In this document: piece after piece, positions 20,834-34,582 of the stretch
Layout of the letters: every line of letters begins with the position of its first letter
Position numbering within the stretch: position 1 is the stretch's first letter
Source: Saccharomyces mikatae IFO 1815
Taxonomy: Eukaryota; Ascomycota; Saccharomycetes; Saccharomycetales; Saccharomycetaceae
NCBI RefSeq assembly: GCF_947241705.1
Contig: NC_079261.1
Location: 1 to 64,000, forward strand
Length of the DNA stretch: 64,000 nt
Direction: 5' to 3'
The notes under the pieces: generated by a model
Databases searched by the model: none
The model's input: the letters and a program-made list of their open reading frames with translations, nothing else
Told to the model about the DNA's origin: nothing
Position numbers and translations under genes: made by a program

Positions 20834-21450
20834 CACTTGGATTCGATCATATACATGATGTGCGTTATACTACTTTTAAACATGCTTCTTTTATATGGAT
20901 AAGAGAGATAAAAAAAAACCTTCTAAACCTATTCATCGAGCCAGAAATGGATAAAGCTAGGACATACTTTTTTGATATCAATTTCCGGGGTAAGTGGGGT
21001 ACCGGAAAATTATGATATTCCGGAGCGGTGTTTAAAACGGGGGGTAAGTTAGTCTAATAACTAAACTTAATTTAGAGATTAATTAACTTTCCAATTCATA
21101 ATATTCCCGCAGAGAGCGATTTGCTGCACAGAAACATGGCACCAGATCATAGCTTGATCTTGAAATAATTTAACTCAAAGATTAACGACATTGTCTTGCA
21201 AGTCCAGGATGGGAGGTATTGAGTAAGGCAAATACTTACGTCACCATAATTGGATAGTTACTAGATTGAATAAGGTTCTCAGCAATACAAGAAGAGAAAA
21301 ATGCCGCAATATGCAATTGAATTTTCAATTTTTGCAATCTGAAAATGTATATAAAAAAGAACCTCGATTGATCTTATTCTGAAGTGTTGTATGCATTGTA
21401 TATTCTATATTGAAGTCAGACAACATCCAACAGCAATCGACTAAACAATC
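20834..21450. promoter_or_regulatory. Shared divergent promoter of AQY3 and DAK2
   Basis: 617 bp separate the two start codons. Three TTCCGG words cluster within 45 bp: two forward (starting at 20983 and 21018) and one inverted (CCGGAA at 21002). Two GGGGTAAG words flank them (about 20987 and 21043). These are candidate sites for a zinc-cluster or other GC-core factor controlling both genes; no factor is assigned. Confidence 0.5.
21348..21355 (+). promoter_or_regulatory. TATA box of DAK2
   Basis: TATATAAA matches TATAWAWR and lies 96 bp upstream of the DAK2 ATG. A strong TATA fits a stress-inducible gene. Confidence 0.6.
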
Positions 21451-23226
21451 ATGTCTCACAAACAATTCAAATCAGATGGAAACATCGTTACTCCTTACTT
21501 ACTCGGCCTCGCTCGAAGCAATCCAGGGCTTACAGTAATTAAGCATGACCGAGTAGTTTTCCGGACTGCTTCAGCTCCAAGTTCAGGGAATCCACCTAAA
21601 GTGTCTTTGGTCTCAGGGGGTGGTAGTGGTCATGAACCAACGCATGCTGGTTTTATTGGCGATGGTGCCCTAGATGCGATTGCAGCGGGAGCAATTTTTG
21701 CTTCTCCTTCAACTAAACAGATTTATTCTGCTATTAAGGCTGTTGAATCTCCAAAGGGCACTTTGATCATTGTGAAAAATTACACCGGTGATATCATACA
21801 TTTTGGTCTTGCTGCTGAAAGAGCTAAAGCTGCTGGAATGAAGGTAGAACTTGTTGCTGTGGGAGATGATGTCTCTGTCGGCAAAAAGAAAGGTTCATTA
21901 GTCGGACGTCGAGGTCTTGGGGCTACCGTGTTGGTGCATAAAATTGCTGGCGCTGCTGCTTCGCATGGATTAGAGTTATCTGAAGTTGCCAAAGTTGCTC
22001 AGTCGGTTGTCGATAATAGTGTCACAATTGCTGCATCACTTGATCACTGCACGGTTCCTGGCCACAAACCTGAAGCTATTCTCGGTGAAGATGAGTATGA
22101 AATTGGCATGGGTATTCATAATGAATCTGGTACCTACAAGTCTTCTCCATTGCCATCAATTCCTGAACTTGTATCTCAAATGCTGCCTTTACTTCTCGAT
22201 GAGGATGAAGACCGTTCTTATGTGAAATTTGAACCCACGGATAATGTAGTCCTCATGGTTAACAACATGGGTGGTATGTCAAATCTAGAGTTAGGTTATG
22301 CAGCTGAGGTCATTTCTGAACAATTGATTGAAAAGTATCAAATTGTGCCCAAAAGAACAATCACTGGAGCATTCATTACTGCTTTGAATGGGCCAGGATT
22401 TGGTATCACTTTGATGAACGCTACGAAAGCGGGCGCTGATACTCTCAAGTATTTCGATTATCCCACCACAGCATGTGGGTGGAATCAAATGTACCATTCT
22501 GCGAAAGATTGGGAAGTCCTTGCTGACGGCCAAATTCCAACTGCGCCTTCTTTAAAAACATTAAGAAATGAAAAGGTTTCTGGTGTAAAAGCTGATTATG
22601 ATATTTTTGCTAAAATTTTGCTTGCTGGAATTGCCAAGATTAATGAAGTTGAACCAAAGGTTACATGGTACGATACCATTGCAGGAGATGGTGATTGCGG
22701 AACCACACTTGTGTCCGGTGGTGAAGCATTGAAGGAAGCCATCGAAAACCACACTTTGCGTCTCGAAGATGCTGCCCTTGGTATTGAGGATATTGCGTAT
22801 ATGGTTGAAGATTCTATGGGTGGTACCTCCGGTGGCTTATACTCTATCTACCTATCCGCTCTCGCACAGGGCGTTAGAGATTCCGGGGATAAAGAACTTA
22901 CCGCAGACACTTTCAAAAATGCTTCTAGTGTTGCATTGGATGCTTTGTATAAGTATACGAGAGCACGTCCAGGCTACAGGACTTTGATCGATGCTCTCCA
23001 ACCTTTCGTTGAAGCACTGAAGGCCGGAAAGGGTCCCAGAGCTGCTGCCCAAGCTGCCCACGATGGTGCTGAGAAGACAAGGAAGATGGATGCCCTCGTT
23101 GGGCGTGCTTCTTACGTGGCTAAGGAGGAACTGAGAAAACTCGACAGTGAAGGTGGATTACCAGATCCAGGTGCAGTTGGCCTTGCTGCATTACTTGACG
23201 GGTTTGTTACAGCTGCCGGATACTAG
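21451..23226 (+). CDS. DAK2: Dihydroxyacetone kinase
   Basis: A 591-residue ATP-dependent dihydroxyacetone kinase, the same length as Dak2 of S. cerevisiae (YFL053W). It phosphorylates dihydroxyacetone to DHAP, detoxifying it and completing the dihydroxyacetone route of glycerol catabolism. The DhaK domain fills about 1-335: [15 protein letters not shown] at 56-70 is the substrate-site loop, and His223 in GMGIHNESG is the residue that binds the substrate covalently in this family. The DhaL domain fills about 385-590, with the Mg-ATP motif GDGDCG at 412-417 and [10 protein letters not shown] further on. No break or missing key residue is seen. The ATG at 21451 follows an A-rich leader and is the only sensible start. 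Confidence 0.97.
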   Translation: MSHKQFKSDGNIVTPYLLGLARSNPGLTVIKHDRVVFRTASAPSSGNPPKVSLVSGGGSGHEPTHAGFIGDGALDAIAAGAIFASPSTKQIYSAIKAVESPKGTLIIVKNYTGDIIHFGLAAERAKAAGMKVELVAVGDDVSVGKKKGSLVGRRGLGATVLVHKIAGAAASHGLELSEVAKVAQSVVDNSVTIAASLDHCTVPGHKPEAILGEDEYEIGMGIHNESGTYKSSPLPSIPELVSQMLPLLLDEDEDRSYVKFEPTDNVVLMVNNMGGMSNLELGYAAEVISEQLIEKYQIVPKRTITGAFITALNGPGFGITLMNATKAGADTLKYFDYPTTACGWNQMYHSAKDWEVLADGQIPTAPSLKTLRNEKVSGVKADYDIFAKILLAGIAKINEVEPKVTWYDTIAGDGDCGTTLVSGGEALKEAIENHTLRLEDAALGIEDIAYMVEDSMGGTSGGLYSIYLSALAQGVRDSGDKELTADTFKNASSVALDALYKYTRARPGYRTLIDALQPFVEALKAGKGPRAAAQAAHDGAEKTRKMDALVGRASYVAKEELRKLDSEGGLPDPGAVGLAALLDGFVTAAGY

Positions 23227-25089
23227 ACTAAAACTGTCGTGCACACTTGAATCGGAACATAATGACATCGAAGTAACTTGAACTTTCTTGATTAAATTAT
23301 CCATTCATAGATCGACTAGTTGTATCTCTAACTTTTTTTTATAGATATACGAATTGATGAAGTATCGCAAAATAAACAGATTAGTTGCTTTTCTTTCAGA
23401 TCTTTTATTGTTAATATGTTCTTTCAATATGCTTATAATATGTCCTCCATTTTTTAAGTTTTAATTTCGCTTCTCCTGGGGAGTCGTGCATGCTTTGCGG
23501 TTCATTTTAGAGGTTGTTTTTTTTACCTTTTCTTGCCTGTTTTTTCTTGCCTGTTGATAGCTTTAATAGGCTATTGATCTGATAATGCAGTTTCTAATAT
23601 CCCGAATAATTCTTCAAGCAACAATCAATTTTCATCTAACTATTACTAGTTCAATGGGGAAAGACGATTAAAAGAAGAAATCATTTATGGGAGCTGTATA
23701 ATAATGTTAGAATAAACATTGATTTTAGTCAAAGCTCCAACATGACACTTGATAGTGTAATAGAATCGATGAAACTAGCATTTAAATGAAAAAAGAATAA
23801 AAAACGATTACTACAGCTGCTAGCGGATTTTGTGATTTTTTTTAGAATCCATTCTGATAAAGATTAAGATACTAGGTGTATAGAATATACTAGAAGTTTT
23901 TTGAATGGTTATATAACTTCACGAAAAGGTATCAGGAACTATACATAATATTCAGATTTTTTTTTCTTCGTTTTTATATGATGTCACTCATTACCCTGTT
24001 ACGTAACCAATTTTTATGCTTTATTCCCCGCTCCATAATTGACCAATAAGAGTGTTGATACTTGTTTTACCAATAAATCATAATATTATGTACAATTACC
24101 AAAAATTTTGTGAAAGAGCTTCAAAAACCATAAGAAGAATTCAACATAAACCATGCACCTAGAAAAATTGCCTCTATCAAAAAATGTGTTTCAATTAATA
24201 TCCTAAAAGTCCTTCGACATTAGCCTTCAGGTAAAAACTTTTAGTTCTTTGCATATTGAGAATTTTGCTGATGTAAGTATGGCAATACTTTTTCTCTCTG
24301 AAAATTTTGTACCATTTAGTTAAGACCTCTTAATATTAGTTGTCTTTTGGTAATGGCCATTTCTTAAAAAAAAGGCCATAAAGTCTTTGCCCTGGTGTGA
24401 GGATGCACGTCATCCGTATATATAATTACGGTAGTAATGGCCGCTGGTCATATTTTTCGTCCATTTAGAAATTGTATCTCCTTTATTTTTTATATCAATT
24501 CTTCCTTTACTTGTATGGTTCCAATTGCCTCTATTGAGTATCTGATGTATTTTCTTAATCTATAGTGAGTCAATACATACAAATTACCATGAATATGTTA
24601 AACCAGCTGGAACGATCTTGGTACATGTTTTGTTCTCCAGCGCTCACTCTTTATAAAGTAAAAATTTGAGTACATATGTGTATGAGCACCTACCTTTAAA
24701 ATAGTTTCTTTGCTACTCAGGTTGACGTGCTTTTCCTTGGCAACCGCGACTCTTGACAACAATTTCCACGCTTCGCTGTAGAACATTTTTAAATTCCTTG
24801 ATAATTCTGCCATTGAGATATTCTTTGCCACTATCTTACAGTTGGTATCGTAGATTCGTATGTTTGTAATAGAACCGAGTTCCTATTGTAAACCACGAGT
24901 GTTTCACCTACACGATTCGGTTTACCATTGAAGTAGTTTTCTAATATGTGTAATGTTCCTCTCCTTTATCGTTATCCTGCATAGTTATACATGTCAGTTA
25001 TCTCCAAGAAGATGACTGCGATTTTTTTTTTTATATTTTGTTTTCGTGGTATATACTGTTTTGAATCTATTATTTTCCCTTTTTCTACA
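23227..25089. other. Intergenic spacer, one weak small ORF
   Basis: Downstream region of DAK2 and AT-rich subtelomeric DNA. The minus-strand frame at 24598-24813 (71 codons from an ATG) begins MAELSRNLKMFYSEAWKLL, which is amphipathic and protein-like, but I recognise no relative and its end is unremarkable. It may be a fragment of a decayed gene. Confidence 0.35.
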
Positions 25090-25647
25090 CTATACTTGCA
25101 GTTTAACACTAGTAGATGGAACAAAACTTGACCTTTTAGGTACTTGAAACATTACCCCTCTCTTCGATACTTTTCGAATACTTCTAGTTATAATTTTAGT
25201 AATTTTTCTAGTTCTTCTGGCTGAGATTGAACCCACAAATTTAGTTGAACGCGAGTCCCTCTGTTGGGGTGATGGATTGTATCCGCCACTGTTCATATGC
25301 CTCACTAGTAAAAGTGTCGAAAACCTCGAGTGCTTCCGTCACTGTATAAGGTAGATAGGGTAGGTGCTCCAGACCATCTAAGCCCTTAGCAGCAACTATG
25401 GTACCACGAGTAAATATGAAAAAGACTACCTGTTCTGTTACATAGGGGGTATAAGTAAACAGATATTTTGCTGCTTCACCAACTGTAACACTACTATAGA
25501 AACTAAAGCCTTGCGCACCTTGTTAGGAACAGTTGCGACTAACACATCAGGGACTTCTTTACAATCGATATACCCAAATGCTATGGTTGTATACATATCG
25601 GTTGCCAACGTAAAAAGTATTAAGAGACTGTTAACCACACACTTCAT
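25090..25647 (-). pseudogene. Broken gene for a small secreted protein, family unknown
   Basis: The minus strand opens at an ATG at 25647 with a good signal peptide (MKCVVNSLLILFTLATDMY), followed by coding-like sequence in more than one frame down to about 25090, where a basic Arg/Lys/Thr-rich tail ends. The element is broken in a few places. I cannot assign a family. A small secreted protein near a yeast telomere could be a wall protein, a mating-related protein or an old toxin gene; nothing in the sequence decides this. Confidence 0.4.
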
Positions 25648-26839
25648 TTCTTTTATTTATTATTTTGGTGTTCATTGTACCTCTAATTTGATTATTACAT
25701 TCTGAAAGACTTCTGTTGCTGCAGGAACTTATCTTATGGCGGCGCATCAAAGGGCACGTGTCAGAGAACTGACTTAGTACTGCTCTTGGTTGAACAAAGA
25801 CGGTTGCGGGAACAGAGAACTTGAAGCCTTCTTTTCATTATTGTTTTCACCCTTATAGTAATATTGTTAAGAATACACGATGTCACTTTTGGTGGCTTTC
25901 TTGAGTGGGTGTTTCTTACTAGAATATCTGCGTTTTCTCCGTTCAATGAACTTTTCCTTTGGTATAGTGCATGCTAGTCGGGCCTCCCAAGCCTTCATTG
26001 TAACTATTGGTCAAATAATTAGTTTGATCTGCATTTTGCAGTATTACCAAACGTAAAAACTAAAAAGGCAAATTATAATGGACAAACGTGCTCCTTTTCA
26101 GTATTTCTGAAGCGAGCTCTATTTTGTTGCTACCGAAAATTCACAAGCAATGGCCTACCAGGTCATTGAGAAAGTATTGATATCTTATCATCAGTTGCAG
26201 TAGTCCTACCGTCTTCAAAGACGGTTCGATTCATATCACATAGACTTTCCCTAAAGCCTATGCCATGTGATCCTCCGCATGGATACATGTTCTTCGGGTC
26301 TAATTCGTGCTGTTCTCAGTGTACCGGTGTAAATTGTAGTTCCGCAGAAACCCGCATTTTATTCTTGTATTATCATCACTTCTAGCAAGAATAAGGTCTC
26401 AAGTAAAATATCCAAACCAGTCCTATATAAAAAAGTAGTGGTGGTGTTTTGGGAGCTTTGGTCCACGTAAAAAGGTAAACAAAGCTAAAATTTGATAAAG
26501 AAGAAGCACTTTCTATTTACCTTTTACAGGATTTCCTTATACTTTATTATTATCGACTTAGTATTTCTCCTTAGCAGATATGGATTCTTCCGTTCCACGA
26601 CTTCAAAGTTGTAAAAGTTGAACCAACCCCTTCCTATGGGCAGTTCTCGAACTCTAATTTAAGCGATTTGTTGTCACTCGCACGTGAGACTATTGTATAA
26701 AGAGCAAAAGGAACTTTCTTGTGAAACTGAACAGATTTTTGTCATCCAAATCAAGAAACCCAAAAATAATGGCTGTGATCCGCACTCATCCTCCTTGGCA
26801 TACCGGAAAAGCCCTGTGAGTGCGAGCATTTGATGCTAT
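25648..26839. other. Intergenic spacer upstream of the secreted-protein relic
   Basis: No gene is recognised. Two ATGs with A-rich leaders occur (26580 and 26769) and open only very short frames; they may be decayed gene starts. A small inverted repeat of GGTAAA near 26475 and TTTACC near 26517 brackets AT-rich DNA. Confidence 0.35.
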
Positions 26840-27550
26840 ACTTCAATAATCCTCATATCAAATTATTAGACGTTAAACTACCTACTAGGTTTGTACTTCA
26901 AAGCACTCGTAACAACTTTTTGGTCTTGTTGGACGCATGCTGCATTTCTTCAACTGCCATAATTTCTCTGCCTTTCATAAACTTGTCCGTCTCTTGGTGG
27001 AACTCGCGAATACGTGCACTGTTCAGTGTGAAAGAATCACCGTGTTGCTTCAATGTGTTGCCTTAATAGTTTTCGTCAATCGCAGCAGCATCCGGCAAAC
27101 CAACATCCAATAGTACTGTCGTAAATCTCCTTTTCGCAACCCTCATTTTCCCATTTGAGATCAGATCGGATGGAGTAGAACTCTTCCGTCTTTTCGTCAA
27201 ACGTCCACGCAAATAAACAGAAATACGACCTCCAATTATTTGGTAAAATTGGTCTGCCTTCAGCATCGTAGGCCTTAGAAGGTCTCCACAAAAACCAGTC
27301 ACGCGGCTACACCTTCTCTCGATCTGCAACATTGTCGCCTGTACCATATTACAGCAAGCAGTGAAGCGAGGTCCAAATCGCATCGGCGTAAAACCCCTTG
27401 GCGTACTCCAGCTTAGAAGCAATTCCTTTTCTGTTATCCCCCATACACTGTTGTTCGGCTCTTCGAAACATGCTGTGTAAATCCCGTAGAATGTGGCTTC
27501 CTTCACCATTTAGGTTTTGCAACCTAGATCCGCACGGGTAAAATAGTCAT
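26840..27550 (-). pseudogene. Truncated maltase (MALx2-like) relic
   Basis: Starting from an ATG at 27550 the minus strand reads MTIL, then AKPKW, matching the MTISDHPETEPKWW start of yeast maltases and isomaltases. It continues in shifting frames through [49 protein letters not shown] and LKWENEGC. The relic lacks a segment of the DLVINHC region. It goes on with FTLNSARIREFHQE and GREIMAVEEMQHASNKTKK, whose MQHAS wording is that of MAL12/MAL32 rather than IMA1-4 (GEVAHGS). Recognisable sequence fades near 26840, so roughly the last half of the 584-residue enzyme is missing. Several frameshifts and stops are present. It lies divergent from ZNF1, in the arrangement of maltase and activator in MAL loci. 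Confidence 0.88.
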
Positions 27551-28519
27551 CCTAATGATATAAAGCGAGTAGTTCTATATGCGTTCCGACTCGCGATATC
27601 TCCCTACTAATTACCAATCTTGCTACAATAATCCGCCCATTTTAACCTTTCGTGAGAGATCGTTAGTTCCTCGGATGGAAATAACTTAATATAACGGAAA
27701 CGTCATATCCATAAAAAGAAATGCCCTACCAATCACGATCTTTTTCACTACATCTCTAGTGACGTGATACAAGTTATCCTAAGATCTTTCTCACTTCGAT
27801 TTTTCCTTTGTTGAGAATCAAGCTACGAATCCTGCGCATGTATACCATCTTAACGAGCTTCTCTGGCTGCACGCCTGCCACTGTGTTATGTAACGCTTAG
27901 ATAAAATACTACGGTATTATGATGTTCGAGAGTTTCTCAGTAGCCCGAATTCATGCGAAAAAAACTCCGCCGTTCCAATAATCGGCAGCACACAGAAGCA
28001 ACATCGTGTTGCTTACAACGCGTTCATAAATTTCATTTTAAGTTTGCTGTGCCAGAAATCTGAACGAAGAAAACGGTATCAACTCTATCACTCTTAGCTC
28101 AACGGAGTAAAACTTCGAATTTTCCCAGGACAAGACTACACACTATAAGTTCAAAATCTTGTACCAACGATCCAACAGAAAAGTGAAATTGTTGTTGCGG
28201 ATGAATATTTCTATATGTACGTAGAGATTCATATATCTTGCTCTTAAGATCTGTCAAATCAGTAGTTTATTAAAGTGAAGTCCCTTTTCCCCTGTGTCCT
28301 CGAGGAGTCTACGGACTGGTCTGTGTGGTTCCTATCCCTTTTTCCCCCACCCCCCCCCGCTTTAAAAGTACCCCACGTTGTCAGCGCGTTTTTCCCCACC
28401 CCCGGCTTAATTAATCTGTTTGTTCTTTCGATTTAAATACGGAGAAAAAAAGATTAATTTCAAGAAATTATCATTGTTCTGTCAGATGGTTACAAAGCAA
28501 AAAACTCCTGCATCAAAAA
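27551..28519. promoter_or_regulatory. Divergent upstream region of ZNF1 and the maltase relic
   Basis: About 970 bp with no ORF of note. The ZNF1-proximal part (28330-28400) is unusually C-rich, with runs of CCCCACCC, CCCCCCCCGC and CCCCACCCCCGG, suggesting sites for GC-box factors such as Mig1-, Adr1- or Msn2-type zinc fingers. Confidence 0.5.
28355..28365 (-). promoter_or_regulatory. Mig1-type glucose-repression site upstream of ZNF1
   Basis: CCCCGCTTTAA is the reverse complement of the Mig1 pattern WWWWWSYGGGG with every position satisfied. It ends about 155 bp before the ZNF1 ATG. A Mig1 site fits the known role of ZNF1 when glucose is exhausted. It is a motif call only. Confidence 0.45.
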
Positions 28520-29920
28520 ATGGCACACAATGGACAGGCATGCGACTGCTGTTGCATTCGTCGAGTAAAGTGTGATCGTAAAGAACCATGTAACTGTTGT
28601 CTACAGCATAATCTGCAGTGTACATATCTTCGGCCTTTGAAAAAGAGAGGTCCAAAGCCCGTTAAGACAAAAAACTTGAAAATATTAGAAAATGTGCAGG
28701 TACTTACTAAGAGTAGCGTTGCAGGGATGATGAAGGTCCCAAAGACACTCATCGATCAATGTCTGCGGCTGTATAACGATAAACTGTATGTGATCTGGCC
28801 TTTACTTTGCTATGATGATCTTCACAAGCTTTTAGAGGAGAGATACGATGAAAACTGTGTGTACTGGTTTTTGGTTTCTCTTTCAGCGGCCACTCTTAGC
28901 GATTTACAGACTGAAATTGAATCCGAAGAGGGGGTTACATTTACAGGGAAGCAGCTGTCGAGTTCGTGCATGTCGTCACGCCACGAATTTGACGATTTCA
29001 ATGGCAGTGACATATTCAAGATTATGACATATTACTGCTTGAACCGGTGTTACGCACAGATGTCTAATTCAAGAACTTCATACCGACTTTCTTGTGAAGC
29101 TGTAGGGCTCATCAAGCTGGCTGGATACCATCGCGAGGAAACTTTAGAACGTCTCCCTTTCAATGAGCAGCAACTTGGAAGAAAGGTTTACTATTTACTT
29201 CTCTTGACGGAGAGATACTTTTCTGTATATACACATTGTGCTACAAGTCTGGATACCACGATAGCTCCACCACAGCCGGAGATTGTAACCGATCCCCGGC
29301 TTTCTCTGGATAGCTTCCTGGAAATGATTAGGGTGTTCACTGTACCAGGAAAATGCTTCTTTGATGCTTTAGCTACCGATTGCGCTAATGTAACTTGTAC
29401 TGAAGAATCTTTAAAAAAAATATGGAAGGAACTTCATACGGTGCCGCTCGAGATAGAGCCCTGGTCCTACGGTTATGTAGACATATCATTTTCGCGGCAC
29501 TGGATTAGAACACTTGCTTGGAAGCTGGTTCTTCAAATAAGTGGTATGCGAATTAGTTTCCTTTCGAACAACAAAAACGCGCATATTCCCGTAGAGGTCG
29601 CTAGAGACATGTTGGAAGACACATTTTTGATCCCGAACAATCTCTATGCGGTACACGGTCCTGGAATATCAGTGAAGGCACTAGAAATAGCGGACGCATT
29701 AGTGGACGTCGTGAACCAGTATGATCCGAAAATCGAGTCAGAGGCGTGGAGTTTTCTGTTCGATATATCTAAGTTTGTTTTTTCTCTTAAGCATTGTGAT
29801 AGCACATTGGTTGATAAGTTTAAAAAAAAGTGCCAGTGTGCACTTATCACGCTTCCTATCTCTAAGCCATTAGAAACTACAGATAGAACTAAAGAAGAAG
29901 CCGATAAGATTGTTAACTAA
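28520..29920 (+). CDS. ZNF1: Zn2Cys6 regulator of MAL-activator type (Znf1)
   Basis: A 466-residue zinc-cluster transcription factor, orthologue of YFL052W and close in design to MALx3 activators. The binuclear cluster is at residues 8-34 with C8, C11, C18, C24, C27 and C34 (CX2CX6CX5CX2CX6C). It is followed by the basic linker KKRGPKPVKTKNLK and the fungal-specific middle-homology domain (about 95-330). Znf1 in S. cerevisiae controls genes for respiratory growth and the shift to ethanol, and it has been linked to maltose use. The reading frame is full length and uninterrupted. The adjacent maltase relic suggests that ZNF1 is the surviving member of a former MAL cluster. The start is one residue longer than the S288C form as I recall it. 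Confidence 0.93.
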   Translation: MAHNGQACDCCCIRRVKCDRKEPCNCCLQHNLQCTYLRPLKKRGPKPVKTKNLKILENVQVLTKSSVAGMMKVPKTLIDQCLRLYNDKLYVIWPLLCYDDLHKLLEERYDENCVYWFLVSLSAATLSDLQTEIESEEGVTFTGKQLSSSCMSSRHEFDDFNGSDIFKIMTYYCLNRCYAQMSNSRTSYRLSCEAVGLIKLAGYHREETLERLPFNEQQLGRKVYYLLLLTERYFSVYTHCATSLDTTIAPPQPEIVTDPRLSLDSFLEMIRVFTVPGKCFFDALATDCANVTCTEESLKKIWKELHTVPLEIEPWSYGYVDISFSRHWIRTLAWKLVLQISGMRISFLSNNKNAHIPVEVARDMLEDTFLIPNNLYAVHGPGISVKALEIADALVDVVNQYDPKIESEAWSFLFDISKFVFSLKHCDSTLVDKFKKKCQCALITLPISKPLETTDRTKEEADKIVN

Positions 29921-32033
29921 GCCTATTTCCCTCCAAGTTCAAAGTCTTATGAGGTTGTAATTATGACCACTGCCAATTTCCACTGTTGGATGTGCCCTGA
30001 ATAATTCCTGATTGCTCTTTAATATATAAGAGGCTTAGGTAGAGCAAAGGATAGTGGCTTTCTTCAAGTTCAGAAAGTGGGTACTAATGATAATATAATT
30101 GTTAGCATGTGTGAAGCATTATGAGATTACGACAGTATTTTTGATTATCGTGTTTTCAAGTAAAACATAAAGATATGCCGATCTAAGGTTGAAGCCGGAG
30201 TTGGCCTATCCATCGTTACTGTCGCAAGACATAGTACTTGTCTATGCATGATATTAGTTGTTATATAATGTTATGATCAAAATAAAGTTGTTTTTATATT
30301 CGAGTATTAAGGTTTGTTGAGCACGAAGACAGTGAGATTTCGCAAGAAGCTCTTGCCTTGCAATTTTACAAATTTTTCATAGAAAGTTGCAACATCTTCA
30401 GCAGGCCACTTGCAGAATCTGAAAGCTTGAAGCGTAATACAAAACAAATGGTACTGTACTTATGGAAAAATAGGACTCCTTGAATTTCAATCAAATTAAA
30501 ACTAATAAAAACGCTTCGCAAGAATAATTAAAAACCTTTTTTTTGCTTCAGCTTTAGTTATGTATAACCAGGCATAATGCCTTCATATATTAGCAACATT
30601 TAAGTGATTTAATCAAGGCTCACCGGCACTTTAATGCTCTAGTGGGGCTGCTGACAAGTACGTATCAAAAAAATCAAAGAAAATCGCCCTTTAAACATTA
30701 CTCGATACCTACTATATGTTTTTACTATACTTTTATATGTTCAGAAACAGAAAAAGGACTAGATACATCCATACGCAGCGGTCTGCCACTATTCCTGCCA
30801 TGGTTTACGAGGTAATTACAACTCGGTGAAGTGAGTGAATATGTTATAAAGATACAATGGAAACTGGGTAGCTTTTGCTCCCACAAAAGTAAGTAGAGGG
30901 AATAGCATAGTGCGTATCCCAACGTTGCCTTTAACTTAAAGGAGACCAAAGAGTAAAATTAAAACTCCGATACAGTGCATTGTATCTTCCGTTACTAGCG
31001 GTACTTAAATAATATTATTCACAATATTTACGTGTGGATTAGTGTTAAAACAAGAATTTGCTATCCTTCAAGATATTGGTACAACAGATGAATTCTTTCG
31101 TTCATCTTGCTACGCTATTACCATATAATACGGTTGCTAAAAGAATGTCTTTAATTCTATGAGACAAATAAAATCATATTCTAATTATTATCAAACTTGG
31201 AATAGTTGGGAATTAATTTCACTATTCCGTTATCAGTTCAAAGATTTATATTAGCTATATTTCACATTAATACGCTTAAATTTTAATTCCGACAACCTAA
31301 AATATGTGGGGTTTACTTTTGAAGAATTAATTCACTTTTTTTTCCGACTCATAGACTTTTGGAAGGTGAACAACACGCATGATACCGCACAAAATGCAGT
31401 ATTTAAGCTTTTCCTGGATTTCTATGTGAATAGTCACAACAGCATGAGGCAACAAGTTCAATGGTTCTGTTGGTGCAGTTCTTGTGAACTCTTCGGTCAA
31501 GCTATAAAAACATTGAGCCAAAATACAATATATTGCCCCTTTTTCATTCTCATTTCTTGGCTATAAGAGGAAATGAGCCAGTCGCAAATAGCGAAAACAC
31601 CTATAGGGCCGTTTCTTCTTTGCATCTTGAGATTAAATAAAATAACCAAGAAGAGTTACAATTCATTAAATTTTCGTCTCGAGCTTCAAGGCCTCCAATG
31701 GGGCGATTACTGAAGTAGTAGATGTCCATGGTCTCAGGAATCGTACACTTAAAAGGTATTCGTTTCAGCATTATTTTGGAATTCGTACATTCTACTTCTC
31801 TTCATATCATGAGATGGGATACAGTATTTGATTATTAAGTGTTTTAAGTGCGGTGCAACAAAAGACTGCTTTCAGCTGGTTTGTAAGATAAAAATACAAT
31901 GCGCAAGGAAGAACAAACGTAATCTGAAACAGGAGAACATAATTTAACAAAAATAAGAAGATAAAAAATTCCTTTTTGTCATTACGAATCTCTACAGAAA
32001 CATACGAAAATAAACACTAATGCCATCATTACT
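29921..32033. other. Intergenic spacer between ZNF1 and the IMA5 relic
   Basis: About 2.1 kb of AT-rich DNA. The short frames at 30725-30949 and 31306-31566 have no recognised relatives. No LTR, tRNA or long repeat is seen. It should contain the junction where chromosome VI-left order gives way to the IMA5-HXT8 pair, but no obvious scar is visible. Confidence 0.45.
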
Positions 32034-33740
<1,707 letters not shown>

Positions 33741-34582
33741 ACTTTCTTCACTTTTCCTTAATTCCCTTTGCGGAAACAACCGAGATCTTATATTCGGAAA
33801 ATGTGGAAACTAGTCACGAAATACATCATTTATCCATGTTACCACAAATTAACGAGCTATGAGTCCTGCCCAATCATTCGGAGTTGAGCATGTCATCTTT
33901 TGAGGAAGAACGTATTTTTTTGTTTAATAAAGGCGGTCATCATTTTTAAAGGCAAGATGCACCTATTCTATTTCTCCGTATTTCTCCGTATTTTCCCCGA
34001 AAAATTCTATGTTGAGAAAAAGAATATAGTTTATTACTCCATATTTTTTCCTGCTGTAACTAAAGGTTTTAGGTTATTACCGTCTGAATTTATCCATGGA
34101 AAAATTTATTAACTTTGTCGGAAATGGGAACCTCCCGGTAAGCGTGATAGCTTATTCTATTTGGGCCGTAGAATTGCTAGCAAAGAAGGTTTCGCAAAAA
34201 CTAGTAACTCCGCACAAGTGAGGCAGCCTAGCTGGGCATAGGCCCATGTAAGACTAAGAGCTTTTGGAAGAATTGAGAGATTCGCGTTACCCGTTGATCA
34301 TCTCTGGCATTTTTTCCCGAAAATACTCCCGAGTGCTGTCATTGTCTTCTAGGCACTTTACAATTTTACGACACTAAGCTGCGAATGCTTGAATTGACTG
34401 CAATTGAAGAAATAACGCAAGGAGTAAAACATTCACATATTGGGGTATTGAGGTTAACATAAATGATAAAATGAATCTTGGCAAGTTATATTTAACGGGC
34501 ACTTTTTTTTTTTCTCCAGAGTTTTTGTTCTTTGATCTTTTGGCGTTCCTTGGATACGATCAGTAAATTATAACGTCAAAGT
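33741..34582. promoter_or_regulatory. Divergent upstream region of IMA5 relic and HXT8
   Basis: 842 bp without a supported gene. A T-rich tract (34505-34515) lies about 70 bp before the HXT8 ATG, typical of hexose transporter promoters. I found no perfect TATAWAWR box in the last 100 bp. Confidence 0.4.
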
